Shown here in pieces: positions 35,090-45,069 of a stretch of DNA of 64,000 bases. How positions within the stretch are numbered: position 1 is the stretch's first letter; each line of letters begins with the position of its first letter. The notes under the pieces are model-generated. The model was not told the origin of the DNA, made no database searches, and saw nothing but the letters and a program-made list of their open reading frames with translations. The DNA comes from Trileptium ribeirensis. Lineage: Eukaryota; Nematoda; Enoplea; Enoplida; Thoracostomopsidae. Position numbers and translations under genes: made by a program. The stretch covers positions 1-64,000 of the forward strand of contig JASANE010020100.1 of NCBI GenBank assembly GCA_030248225.1, read 5' to 3'.

Positions 35090-36130
35090 TCGTTAGTAAT
35101 TATCAAAGCTATCAAAATTCACAACTATAAGTTTTCTACTACGGTGATTTCAGTTTTGCTATTTAAATAAAGTTAAGGTACATAGTTAATAACCTATAAT
35201 TACATCGCTAATAATTAATACGTTGTAAATTAATAACTTTTCAACTAATAGTAGCAAAGTTAAAAAATTTATAACAATAGGTTTTCTGATATCTTTAATT
35301 TCTTTCTTGCTGCTTAAATAAACGTAAGTTACATAGTTATTGGTTACATAACTAATAATTTATAAATTATATCTTAATAACTTTTTAAATAACAGTCACA
35401 AAGTAACAAAAATTCGTATCTATATGTTTTCGAGCACGCTCATTTCATTTCTACTATTTAAATAAAGCTAAGTTAATAAAGTAAGTTATAATTACGAAGT
35501 TAGTACTTTATAAGTAATAATTTAATAACTTTTAAACCAATAGTCATAAAATAATACAAATTCATAACTATAGGTTTCTAACCACGTTGATTTCATATCT
35601 GTCACTTAAATAAAGCTAAGTTACATAGCTAATAATTTTAGTTACATAGTTAATAATTAATTCGTTATGAATTAATAACATTTCAACCAATAGTTATAAA
35701 ATAATAAAAATTTATACTTATAGGTTTTCTTATATTCTGATTTCCTTTTTGCTACTTAAATAAAGTTAAGCTACATAGTTAGTAAGTTTTAGTTACATAG
35801 CTAATAATTAATACGTTGTAAATTAATAACATTTCAACCAATAGTCATAAAATAATAAAAATTTATACTTATAGGTTTTCATATATTCTTATTTCATTTT
35901 TGCTACTTAAATATAGTTAAGTTACATAGCTAATAAGTTTTAGTTATATACCTAATAATTAATACGTTGTAAATTAATTACCTTTCAACCAGTGGTCATA
36001 AAATAATAAAAATTTATACGTATAGGTTTTCTTATATTCTTATTTCCTTTTTGCTACTGAAATAAAGATAAATTACAAAGTTAATAATTTGTCCTTTAAT
36101 AATTTTTCAACTATAAGTTGAAAGGTTGTA
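35090..36130 (+). repeat. ~150-bp AT-rich tandem repeat, about seven copies
   Basis: The landmark ATAGGTTTTC recurs near 35276, 35425 (variant), 35566, 35719, 35871 and 36022 with the same surrounding order (TACTTAAATAAAG, GTTACATAG, AATTAATACGTTGTAAATTAATAAC). Copies are diverged. The array ends about 150 bp before the first gene of element 1. Confidence 0.85.
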
Positions 36131-36277
36131 GAAGTTAGCACCGTTGCGTTTTCTGCTGGTATGTTTCCGTTTCGATCATTTTCAATAATATTATAATAAT
36201 AATTTTTGTATGATATGCTGGATTATAACTAAACATAATGTTCGCTCATAACCCTTTTTAAGAACTATTTTAGAAAA

Positions 36278-36285
36278 TCTTAAAA
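36278..36285 (+). promoter_or_regulatory. Element 1 promoter-like motif TCTTAAAA
   Basis: Short form of the TCTTAAAAAGG motif, 3 bp before the ATG of the first ORF. Confidence 0.4.
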
Positions 36286-36288
36286 CGA

Positions 36289-36639
36289 ATGGCACTCAAG
36301 TGTAATAAATGCAACAAAAGGTTCACCAGACGTGACATCTTAACACGTCATATAAATACAATTTATAACTTACAATTGAATTGGTGCGAACATTGTGGAA
36401 AAGTATCTTCGCGTCAAGACGCTCTTACAAGGCACCAAAAGAAACACTGCAAAGCGCATCAATCAAACTGTCTACAACCCCACTTAATACCAATAGCTCA
36501 ACAACCAACTTCAACTATCACAAAAATCCAATCGACAACGTCAACGCTGATTGAATCCCAACCATCAACATCAACAACAACTGAAGCTGATCATCTTGAT
36601 CAGTTACATCAGATGGCGCAAGATATAATTAATACCTAA
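36289..36639 (+). CDS. C2H2 zinc-finger N-terminal part of PolB (element 1)
   Basis: 116 codons. Two C2H2-like fingers occupy residues 4-55 (LKCNKCNKRFTRRDILTRH and WCEHCGKVSSRQDALTRH), followed by a Ser/Thr/Gln-rich linker. PolB proteins of this class of metazoan elements often begin with such fingers, so I read this as the PolB N-terminus cut off by decay. The following 500 bp contain remnants in several frames. Confidence 0.55.
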   Translation: MALKCNKCNKRFTRRDILTRHINTIYNLQLNWCEHCGKVSSRQDALTRHQKKHCKAHQSNCLQPHLIPIAQQPTSTITKIQSTTSTLIESQPSTSTTTEADHLDQLHQMAQDIINT

Positions 36640-37129
36640 CAACAACAATCATCTATTGTCGGTCAATCTTACAACATCACCCTACGACAATGGATCAAAG
36701 CGCTCAAAGGGTATCTGATCAGCTATTATTTAACACCCAACAACCCCATCAACGATCTATCCAGCCTTCTACAGCAATCGCGTCAGATGATGGAACAACT
36801 CATCAGCAACCATCTAAAGCGCGGCGTCAAACTATGGATATCCGTTAAACGTATGCTACGCAAATGACTCCACACTTGAACACTAAATCCCACGCAATTC
36901 TACGTGGGAGTAATGTTGACTCGGAACTTTCATATTTATTTAACGAACTTAAAAATAAATTGGATGATTCAACGCATGGGATCTGGATGGATGCTTCAAG
37001 ACGTCCAGCATGCTGATGTACACATCAGCAAATACCAACTTCTCCAAGCTTCCTCCTATGTCGTGCTCCCTACATTCGATCCGCAATAAACATGCGGTTC
37101 TCAACATTTAGTACAATGACAATAAATGT

Positions 37130-40100
37130 TTCCTGTGGTGTGTTCTGGCGGCTCTGCATCCCCTCAACTACAATCAGCATGCAGAGAGAGTATCAAACTA
37201 TGAACAATACATTAATGAACTTAATATGAACGTTATTAAATATCCGGTCAAACTTAAAGATATTCCCCGATTCGAACGTTAACACAATATTGCTATTAAT
37301 GTATACGAACTGGAAGATGGTGTAATTTACCCATTATATATATCGAAATCCCTTCATCCACAATATATTCATCTGCTCCTGTATAAGAAACATTATCGCT
37401 TGGTTCGCAATTTGGATTCACTACTCAACCGTCAACGACGGAGAACAAATAAATTATATTTCTGTGATAAATGTCTGATACCATGTTACAGTGCAGATAA
37501 ACGAGATGAACATTTACAACGGTGTCGACATGATAAACCCTCTAGAATTGAAACACCTCCTTCAAATACAACTCCTCAGTTTGCAAACATTCACCGTATG
37601 CAACGATCCCCTTACGGGATATATGCGGATTTCGAGTGTATCCTCGAAAAGGTTCACACCTGTGAACCATCAACATCCACTTTATATCAACGTCATAATC
37701 CATGTGGATACGGACTTATAGACTGTTTCGGGTGTTGTAACGACAAAGTCAAAATTAGTGCACCAATTATATATCGCGGGGACGATACGGTTAAACATTT
37801 TCTTAATAATGTAATCCAGCTATCTGAACATTTTCAAAAGATTCCAACTAAACCCCTTAATTTAACAAATAATGAACAGTGCGATTTTGATAAACACATC
37901 AGAATGTTATATATGTAAAAATCCCATGGGCCCCGATGAGAAAGCGCGATCATTGTCATTTTTGTGATCGATACCGAGGTGCAGCTCACACACAATGTAA
38001 CATTGGCTACCGACTTAATCGTGACGTAACTGTTCTATTTCATAATTTGCGTCGATAATGGTCATTTAATCATGCCAGAACTCGGCGTAATATCTAAGCA
38101 AAAGGGACTTGAAATTGAATGTATTGCAAAGGGTATGGAGGATTATATGACATTCTCCATCAAACGTAAAGCAAAGAAACGCTTCAATGATGAAGAAGAA
38201 GATGATGACGACACTTGCTGGGATGAAAACTTCGACGGCATCGATTTCATCCTGGGTAATGATGATGTCGCAGAAAATGATATTGGATGGAAGATTCGAT
38301 TTATCGATACCATCCAATTTCTTCCATCATCCCTCCAGACGCCAGTCGACAATCGGCAAAAGCCTGGAGTCGATAAATTTCAAGCGATGAAGCATGTTTT
38401 CGACAATAAACTGAGTTTAATGCTTCGTAAAGGTGTTTACCCTTACGAATACATGGACTCTACCGATCGCTTCAACGAAACAAGTCTTCCACCCCAACAA
38501 GATTTTTACTCGATTCTCACGGAAAGAGGAGGCAGCGATCAAGATTACGCACAAGCACGAACAGTTTGGCATATGCCAAGACAATACCATGAAACCTCAA
38601 AACTGATATTTTACTTTTTTACTTCTACGCGATGTCTTCGAAAATTTCGGATTATTTCGTCTCGACAAATTCTATCTAGATCCTGCTCACTACGTTGCCC
38701 TTCCAAGCTTCGCATGGGATGCCTGTCTTATGAAGACAGGCGTCAAGCTGGATCTCATCTCCGACCTCAACATGTACGCGTTCTTCGAAGATGGAATACG
38801 AGGCGGCGTCTTTGTAATATCGCACCGATGTGCGAAAGCGAACAATCCCTACGTCGATGGATACAACCCGACGGAAACAATCAGATATATCATGTACCTC
38901 GATGCGAATAATTTGTATGGGTGGTCGATGATACAAAAGCTACTATGTAGCAATTTAAAATGGCTTTGCCCAGCTAAAATTAATTCAATAGACTGGATTT
39001 CAGTTAATGCAAACGGCGATACTGGGTATATACTGGAAGTAGATTTAAATTATCCATATAATCTCCACAATAGTAACAACGATTACCCATTGGGTCCAGA
39101 ACGTTTAGAGATAAGCGATGCAATGCTGTCGCCGTTCTGCGGTGTGATCATACAAGTTCGTTCTGCACCAGTTGAAAAACTGGTTCCCAACTTAAACGAT
39201 AAACAGCGATATATTGTCCATATAAGAAATATCCAACAGTACCTTGCACTCGGAATGGAACTTAAAAAAGTGCATCGTGTCGTCTCCTTCCACCAGCATC
39301 ATTGGATGAAATTCCTATATCACCTTTAACACCGAAATGCGTAAAAACGTAAAGAGCGACTTTGAAAAGGATCTATATAAGCTACTTAACAATGCTGTAT
39401 TTGGGAAAACCATGGAGAATGTGCGAGCTTATTTAGATATTAAACTTATAGCTAATGAACATAAATTTGAAAAGCTGGTGGCGAACCCCCGGTACTCCAT
39501 GTCCTCAATATTCAACGAAGACCTGGTTGCAGTTAAGATGCATCGCAAAACTGTTAAACTGTGTAAACCCATTTATGTCGGGTTTACAGTTTTGGAACTA
39601 TCGAAGTCCCTCATGTACAATTTCCATTACAATTATATGAAATCAATGTATGATGATAAATGTAAATTGCTTTTTACGGACGCTAACTCGTTGTGTTATT
39701 CGATTGAAACTAAAGATATTTACGAGGATATGCGTGAAAACACAACCTTCTTCGATACCTCCGACTACCTCTCTGATCACCCACTCGTCTCAACATCAAA
39801 TAAAAAGGTGTTTGGAAAAATGAAAGATGAGACTGCTGGCATACCCATCGAGGAATTTGTTGGATTGAGATCGAAAATATATAGTATCAAGTGTGGTGGA
39901 GTTGAAAACAAACGGACAAAGGGTGTAAAAAATGGTGTTGTAAAGAACCAACTACGACATCATGACTATTTTAATATTTTACTCAGTGGTAGTAACATGA
40001 AACATAAAATGAATATGATTCGCAGTGATAAACAGCTGCTGAATACAGTGACGCTAAATAAGACGAGCTTATCTGCATATGACGATAAGAGATATATATT

Positions 40101-40254
40101 GGACGATGGAATCACTTCTTATGCTTACGGACATTATAAGGTGTATGGTGTTAGCGATGAAGATTTTATTGAATTGTTACTTGATCTGTCTAATAGTAAT
40201 AATTGTGATGATGATGATGATGATGAACTTTTGAATATTGATATAGATGTTTAA
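37130..40254 (+). pseudogene. polB: Protein-primed family B DNA polymerase (element 1), broken
   Basis: Segments in at least four registers (37211-37918, 38072-38911, 38730-39329, 39337-40254). Visible are the Cys-rich N-terminal finger (YFCDKCLIPCY), exonuclease motif I (YADFEC), a DNA-binding Cys cluster in broken frame near 37950, motif A (YLDANNLYGWSM) and motif B (KLLNNAVFGKTMENVRAY). Motif C reads FTDANSLCY where DTDS is required, so a catalytic Asp is lost. Matches to element 2 PolB run the whole length. It would have replicated the element from a protein-primed end. Confidence 0.9.
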
Positions 40255-40259
40255 TAAAG

Positions 40260-40268
40260 TCTTAAAAA
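40260..40268 (+). promoter_or_regulatory. Promoter-like motif before integrase (element 1)
   Basis: TCTTAAAAA, 28 bp before the integrase ATG at 40297; the PolB stop lies just upstream with an AATAAA. Confidence 0.6.
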
Positions 40269-40296
40269 CAAACATGTTTATTGATAGGGTTTAAGA

Positions 40297-41349
40297 ATGC
40301 ATTATAAACTCAAAGATATATACTACAACCCTACAAGCATTGCAGACGTTTCAACTGCCCCTAAACTTTATAGAGAAGCTAAACAACGAGGTTTTAAGGT
40401 AAAGTTTAAGGAAGTACAAGATTGGTTACGTGGTCAGGAACCATATACTTTACATAAACCTAGAAGATTAAGATTTAAGCGTAGACGTACTGTTGTTAAG
40501 GTTTAAATGATTAATTCCAGGCCGATTTAGCAGATATGAGTAACTTGTCATCATATAACGATGGTATAAAATATTTACTTGTTGTTATTGACTGGTTTTC
40601 CAAATATAATTGGGTTATGTCTGTTAAAAATAAGACAGCTTCTACCATTCTAAATGCATTGCAATCAGTAAACCTCAAACTAAACCTCGAAATTTTCAAA
40701 CAGATAATTTTAAAGAGTTTGTACATAACCTGTTATATGATTATTGCAAGGAAAATGGCATAAACGTTTATACTGCTAAGAATAAGGAAACAAAAGCAAG
40801 TATTGCCGAACGTTTTATACGTACTTTGAAATCAAAATTTATAAATATTTAACAGCAAACAATTATCGTAGACATATTGATAATCTTTAATCACTGGTAG
40901 AAAGTTATAACAATACAGAAAACAGTTATCGCTTCACACCTTCAAGGGTTGATAATGAGGATGAAATTCGGGAAAAGTTATTTATGGTGCAACATGTGGA
41001 TGTTCGATATAAATTTCAACTAAACGATATTGTACGTGTTTCAATTGAACGACTTTCGTTCGACCGTGGATTTAACTAGTTGTGGTCACGTGAAGTGTTT
41101 ACAATAAGTAAACAACTACCATTCAATCCTCCAGTTTACGAGCTTGAATATGTAAATAAGGAAACTATATTTGGAAGATTTTATAAGGAAGAGCTACAAA
41201 ACGTTAAAGTAGTGGGTGAGTCGTATAAAATTAAGAAAATTATTCGCAAACGCAAGACCAAAAGGGGTATAGGGTACCTTGTAAAGTGGTTCGGATACCC
41301 TAAATCAATGAATTCATGGGTGCATGAAAAGGATTTACATCCGCTGTAG
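40297..41349 (+). pseudogene. int: Retroviral-type integrase with chromodomain (element 1), broken
   Basis: Open pieces at 40297-40506, 40536-40763 and 41080-41349. The N-terminal LKDIYYNP, the basic stretch and the catalytic core remnants (VIDWFSKYNWVM, and AERFIRTLKS near 40807) parallel element 2. The C-terminus is a chromodomain (YKIKKIIRKRKTKRGIGYLV, then KWFGYPKSMNSWV). Polinton integrases insert the element DNA, and the chromodomain may guide site choice by reading histone marks. Stops and frameshifts inactivate it. Confidence 0.85.
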
Positions 41350-41675
41350 GAGTACAATACGTACCTATAGAGGTACAGAAAAAGGTACACAGGGGTGCAA
41401 CATACGGCTACATAGTGGTAAATGTAGGGGGATATATGGGTACAATAAGTACCCGTAGGGGTACAGAATAGGGGTACACAGGGTACAACAGGAGTATACA
41501 GTGGTAAATATAGGGGATATAGGGGTACAGAATAGGGGTACATAGGGTATAACATAGGGGTACACAATGATAAATGTAGGAGATATAGGGGTACAATACG
41601 CGCCCGTGGGGGTACAGAACAGGGATACACAGGGTTACAAAATAGGGGAACACATGGGTACAATATGGTGGTGTC
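41350..41675 (+). repeat. GGGGTACA-rich minisatellite (element 1)
   Basis: Irregular tandem units such as AGGGGTACAGAATAGGGGTA and ACACAGGGTACAACA, with longer ~100-bp higher-order units. It separates integrase from the ATPase; element 2 has only 12 bp there, so this is a later expansion. Confidence 0.85.
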
Positions 41676-41680
41676 AAAGT

Positions 41681-41689
41681 TCTTAAAAA
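41681..41689 (+). promoter_or_regulatory. Promoter-like motif before ATPase (element 1)
   Basis: TCTTAAAAA, 18 bp before ATG 41708 and 27 bp before the next in-frame ATG at 41717. Confidence 0.6.
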
Positions 41690-41707
41690 CGTTTAATCAT
41701 GTAATCC

Positions 41708-42439
41708 ATGATAATTATGGATCATGTATGTAACAAGTGTGAACGATCTTATACTTCTCGTCAACATTTACATAGGCATAAGAAAACTTGTACAGCTCAA
41801 ACTATGTCATTAGTTAAAAGCTGTGACAAAATACTTTTGCCTCTAGAGTCACCGTTCACATGCGTTGTGAGTGGACAAACTGGAAGTGGAAAGACAGTTT
41901 GGATTTATAGATTACCAAAACCCATGTACTTTGATGAAAAGGTGGACAAAATTTTATACTGTTACAGTATTTTTCAAGATATATGCTAAAATGTTGAGAG
42001 AAATAAAATACCCAACTTTGCACTACACGAAGGTATACCTTCTGAATTTCCCACAGGCACAGGACACATTGTATGTGTATTGGACGATTTAATGATTGAG
42101 GCCTCAAATGATAAAAAGTTTGCCGCAGCATTTTCCCGTATGTGTCATAATAAGTTAAGCACAATTTTTGTTACACAGAATTTATATCATGAAGGTAAAT
42201 ACATGCGAACAATAACTCGGAACGCACAGTATATGGTTCTGTTCCCCAACTTTAGAGATCAGTCCAAGATTCATACCCTGGGGCCTTCTAAACCAGTCTT
42301 TCTCTCAAGCGCATTTGAGCAAGCAACAAAGGAAAAATATGGTTATCTATTTCTTGATCTGAAACCAGCAACAGAGAGTGTGCTCAGGGTGAGACAATAT
42401 ATTTTTCCTGATGACAGTCAGGTGTTTGTTTATTCTTAA
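41708..42439 (+). pseudogene. FtsK/HerA-type packaging ATPase with C2H2 finger (element 1), frameshifted
   Basis: The N-terminal C2H2 finger (HVCNKCERSYTSRQHLHRH) is absent from the element 2 copy. Walker A VVSGQTGSGKT follows at about residue 55. The frame breaks near 41987 and resumes at 42080 with Walker B (LDDLMIEA), a sensor-type stretch (LSTIFVTQN) and ARNAQYM/LFPN segments shared with element 2. The protein would pump DNA into a capsid. The stop TAA (42437-42439) is part of the next promoter-like motif. Confidence 0.85.
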
Positions 42440-42444
42440 AAAGG
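42434..42444 (+). promoter_or_regulatory. Promoter-like motif before 80-aa gene (element 1)
   Basis: TCTTAAAAAGG, 22 bp before ATG 42467; its TAA is the ATPase stop codon. Confidence 0.7.
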
Positions 42445-42466
42445 TTTAATTTTAGATTTATTATAT

Positions 42467-42709
42467 ATGACTCGAACGGTTGAACGAAATTTAACAGCAC
42501 TGCAATTTCTTGAGGGATCATCAGCTAAAGTTATATCTGCTGTAATTAAAGTTGCACCTCAGTCTTTACTTAATACATTTGCAGAAATTGCATATAATAT
42601 CATACAAAACACCAAAACCAAGAGGAAAGTTCTTAAAATATTGCAAACAAATTTATTTCAAGTTCTACAAAGAAAAGGTTACTTAAACCTACTGCGGTCA
42701 AGTATTTGA
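42467..42709 (+). CDS. Conserved small protein, homologue of the element 2 100-aa protein
   Basis: 80 residues. Shared signature with 57669-57971 is an N-terminal helix followed by KVAPxSxLxxxxEIxYNI and a basic C-terminal region. This small family accompanies F54H12.2-type capsid genes in metazoan elements; its function is unknown. It lies between the ATPase and the next small gene in both elements. It is shorter than the element 2 version, perhaps truncated. Confidence 0.6.
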   Translation: MTRTVERNLTALQFLEGSSAKVISAVIKVAPQSLLNTFAEIAYNIIQNTKTKRKVLKILQTNLFQVLQRKGYLNLLRSSI

Positions 42710-42730
42710 TTAATTATTTTAATAAACATT

Positions 42731-43111
42731 ATGGCATGTAAGATGATAGTGTTTCCGGTTAGTTGGTTGGATATAATTAAGAGTGGAGGATTACAAGATA
42801 ACGAACCAATAAATAATGAAGTGACTGTTTATGAAACTAGAGAAAAGCCAGATTTGTCACTCAAGTTTCCTAAAAATTTACGATCTAAAGCTAAACTAAT
42901 GTTAAACAATACTAAAGGTTTAAAACTAAATGATAATAATAACGTAATTTATCCGGATAAGTCTGTGGGTTCCAATATTTTTGATTTGGTAAAGTATTTT
43001 GTCTCAGATGTTAACTTTTCACTTCCAAGACCTTTCGATTCAGATAAATTTGAAACACTTCTTAGAGGAGTACCTCTATCAGCTTTTGGAAGAGGTGAAA
43101 AGGTAAAGTAG
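42731..43111 (+). CDS. Conserved small protein, homologue of the element 2 135-aa protein
   Basis: 126 residues, intact. Shares with 57283-57690 a central SKAKLMLNN-type helix, NNxVIYxDxSVGSxxxDLVxYF, and a terminal DxDKFxxxxxxVPxxAFGxG. Conserved position before NADAR. The family appears beside capsid genes of this element class, and a virion-assembly role is only inference. Confidence 0.6.
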   Translation: MACKMIVFPVSWLDIIKSGGLQDNEPINNEVTVYETREKPDLSLKFPKNLRSKAKLMLNNTKGLKLNDNNNVIYPDKSVGSNIFDLVKYFVSDVNFSLPRPFDSDKFETLLRGVPLSAFGRGEKVK

Positions 43112-43226
43112 CTGAGCAGAAAACTAAATGGAGAACTTTGTGGGGTTAAACTAACCAATCACATTCATGTTGGGTATTTACTATAATATATAAAGTTCAC
43201 AAACATGGATATCATCATTACCGAGA

Positions 43227-43735
43227 ATGGATCATACCAAGTATCGCGTTAGCACTGATGGGAAACCACTTGATTTATTCCGATTTGGATGGAGTTTATT
43301 TAGTAATTTTAACATTGCTAAAATAACTATTAATGCAGTAACCTACAAGTGTGTTGAACAATGGTATCAAAGCGAAAAGGCTCGTTACTTCAACGACGAA
43401 ATCGCATGTCATCATATTATGAACTCTTATAAACCATCAATACACAAACGACTTGGACAACAGGTCGCAAATTTCGATACTGCGGAATGGATAGCGAACG
43501 ATCGTGCTGTAAACGTGATGAAAGTGGGGATGAAAGCAAAATTTCATCAACTACCTCACGTACGAGCTGCAGTAATGGGAACCGAAAATGCGATAATAGC
43601 GGAAGCGTCAGAATGGGACTACTTCTGGGGATCGAAAAAAGCGGCTTCGATGTAAAAAGTCGAGACATGAGCGAATGGAAGGGACTAATCAAGTTGGGTG
43701 GCTTATGGATTTAAATTCGAGACGAAAACAAATGA
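43227..43735 (+). pseudogene. NADAR-domain protein (element 1), C-terminus frameshifted
   Basis: The first 142 codons are intact: LFSNFNIAKITINAVTYKCV leading to the conserved EQWYQSEKA helix, HHIMNSYKP, then KRLGQQVANF, a VMKVGMKAKFHQLP helix, TENAIIAEAS and DYFWG. After WG the frame shifts, and the usual tail (SRDMSEWKG and an LG-L.M..R-like end) is found in neighbouring frames to about 43735. The conserved Glu of the VEQ helix is present. NADAR proteins process ADP-ribose-linked substrates, including ADP-ribosylated guanine in some cases. Confidence 0.8.
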
Positions 43736-44250
43736 TAACAAATATGACAATAACATCAGGCATTGGATGCAACGTTGATTTGTTATATTTATCTTGTGTA
43801 CTTGATAATTTTGACTTTGATATTTTACGATTTAATGGTGGAATATGGAAATTCAAACTTAGGGGAACGATGTTACTGTTTTCCAATGGAAAGCTATTAG
43901 TAGTGGGGGTGAGATCAGAAGATGAAGCAAAACTAAATTTATATTTAGTTTACGAAAAATTAAACGATTTGGGATATTCATGTATTCGAAAATTTGACGT
44001 ACAACTTAAAAATGTGGTTGGAATGTTGAAATATGGATTTAACTTAAATTTACCTTTCGTCTATGCACGTCTGAGATCTAAATACACTGTAATGTATGAA
44101 ATTGAGCTGCAGAATAGTATGCAACATAAGATTGAGAAGGGTGTGGGTTTGATTTATGGGAATGGGAATGTAGTTATAATTGGCTGTAAGTATATAAATG
44201 ATTTCTATTTGTCTTGCAATACTGTATATAATATCCTTAAAAGACTTTAA
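43732..44250 (+). CDS. TATA-binding-protein-like protein (element 1)
   Basis: Start chosen at ATG 43732, following the NADAR remnant. 172 residues arranged as two direct TBP-type repeats: repeat 1 ends MLLFSNGKLLVVGVRSEDE and repeat 2 ends GLIYGNGNVVIIGCKYIND. These match the LIFxSGKxxxTGAK end of each TBP repeat. It aligns in position and pattern with the clearer copy in element 2. It is diverged at DNA-contact positions (Tyr in place of the last intercalating Phe). Confidence 0.65.
   Translation: MITNMTITSGIGCNVDLLYLSCVLDNFDFDILRFNGGIWKFKLRGTMLLFSNGKLLVVGVRSEDEAKLNLYLVYEKLNDLGYSCIRKFDVQLKNVVGMLKYGFNLNLPFVYARLRSKYTVMYEIELQNSMQHKIEKGVGLIYGNGNVVIIGCKYINDFYLSCNTVYNILKRL
44235..44243 (+). promoter_or_regulatory. 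Promoter-like motif before penton-like gene (element 1)
   Basis: CCTTAAAAG, 26 bp before ATG 44270, inside the last codons of the TBP-like gene. Confidence 0.55.
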
Positions 44251-44269
44251 TAAAATGTAATCAACAATC

Positions 44270-44889
44270 ATGGAAGTTGTAGTTGTTTGTAATCTGAGCG
44301 AACCGGTTGTTGAGTTTCCGACAGCATTTTGCGCTACAAAAGTTAAAGTACTGCATGTTCAACTTCCCACCAAACACAAAAATATTGAGGGTGGTATAGT
44401 TGAATATTTCATAAATAAATCTTGGAAACGGTTTGCTTTTGATAAAGGCTACTATAATATCAACAGTTTGTTATCTTACCTAATCACATTTAGTCAAGAC
44501 ATTGAGTTTACTGTTGAGCCCATCTGTGATCGTGTTAGTGTATATATCTTAGGTAAGGCAGAAATTAAGATATTTCCGGAAATACAGCAATTATTTGGAT
44601 TCGACGCTTTACACCTGAAAAACGGTAAACATGTTGGCAACAAACGGGTTGACATCATGTGTAATAACCCCACGTTTATAATGAGTCCTTTGTGAAAGAA
44701 CGATTTGTAAATGGAAGATATAAACCACTACTACACGTTATTTCATCTAGTGTGAAAAATACAATGAACCTAGAATTAAACAATTGTATGTTAAAGGTAT
44801 TTCGATTTGAAGTGCGTGATTCAGATTTTCAAAGTGCTGAGTTCTTTTTAAATGCAAAGATGATATTAAGATTATGGTTTAGTGCTTAA
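44270..44889 (+). pseudogene. Penton-like minor capsid protein (element 1), one frame break
   Basis: Pieces 44270-44695 and 44692-44889 join across a frame change. The C-terminal part has the order seen in penton-like proteins that accompany F54H12.2-type capsids: a KPLLHVI strand, then NTMNLELNN and FRFEVRDSD and a final LNAKMILRLWF strand. Element 2 has a related but shorter protein. The TAA stop at 44887-44889 is within a promoter-like motif. Confidence 0.6.
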
Positions 44890-44894
44890 AAAGG
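44884..44894 (+). promoter_or_regulatory. Promoter-like motif before the basic ORF (element 1)
   Basis: GCTTAAAAAGG, 32 bp before ATG 44927; its TAA ends the penton-like frame. Confidence 0.65.
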
Positions 44895-44926
44895 ATGAAT
44901 ACATTTAGCAAATATCAGTTTCAAAA

Positions 44927-45061
44927 ATGCTATCTCTATGTTTTAATTCGAGAAAGCTTGTAAAAACTGTACCAATTGTTAAAAAGAAAAGTCTTAAAAA
45001 GCATCGTAAACCAGCAAAGAAAAAGAAAAATGTCAAACGTACGCAGCGTCGAAAAACTTAA
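44927..45061 (+). CDS. Short highly basic protein (element 1), candidate core/DNA-condensing protein
   Basis: 44 codons, too short for routine gene calling. Starts MLSLCFNSRKLVKTV and is more than one third Lys/Arg (KKKSLKKHRKPAKKKK, then RTQRRKT). Element 2 has an equally basic 50-codon ORF in exactly the same place between the penton-like and major capsid genes. Adenovirus-type core peptides (pX/mu, pVII) have this composition; the function here is inference from that and from position. Confidence 0.65.
   Translation: MLSLCFNSRKLVKTVPIVKKKSLKKHRKPAKKKKNVKRTQRRKT
44992..45002 (+). promoter_or_regulatory. Promoter-like motif before major capsid gene (element 1)
   Basis: TCTTAAAAAGC, embedded in the coding sequence of the basic protein, about 68 bp before the capsid frame opens. 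Element 2 has its capsid-gene motif embedded in the same way. Confidence 0.55.
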
Positions 45062-45069
45062 TTGGCGGG

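Noticed and set aside
41181..41677. Long minus-strand frames rich in Tyr/Pro/Val/Cys over the element 1 minisatellite
   Set aside because: They are translations of the GGGGTACA-rich tandem repeat and have no independent support.
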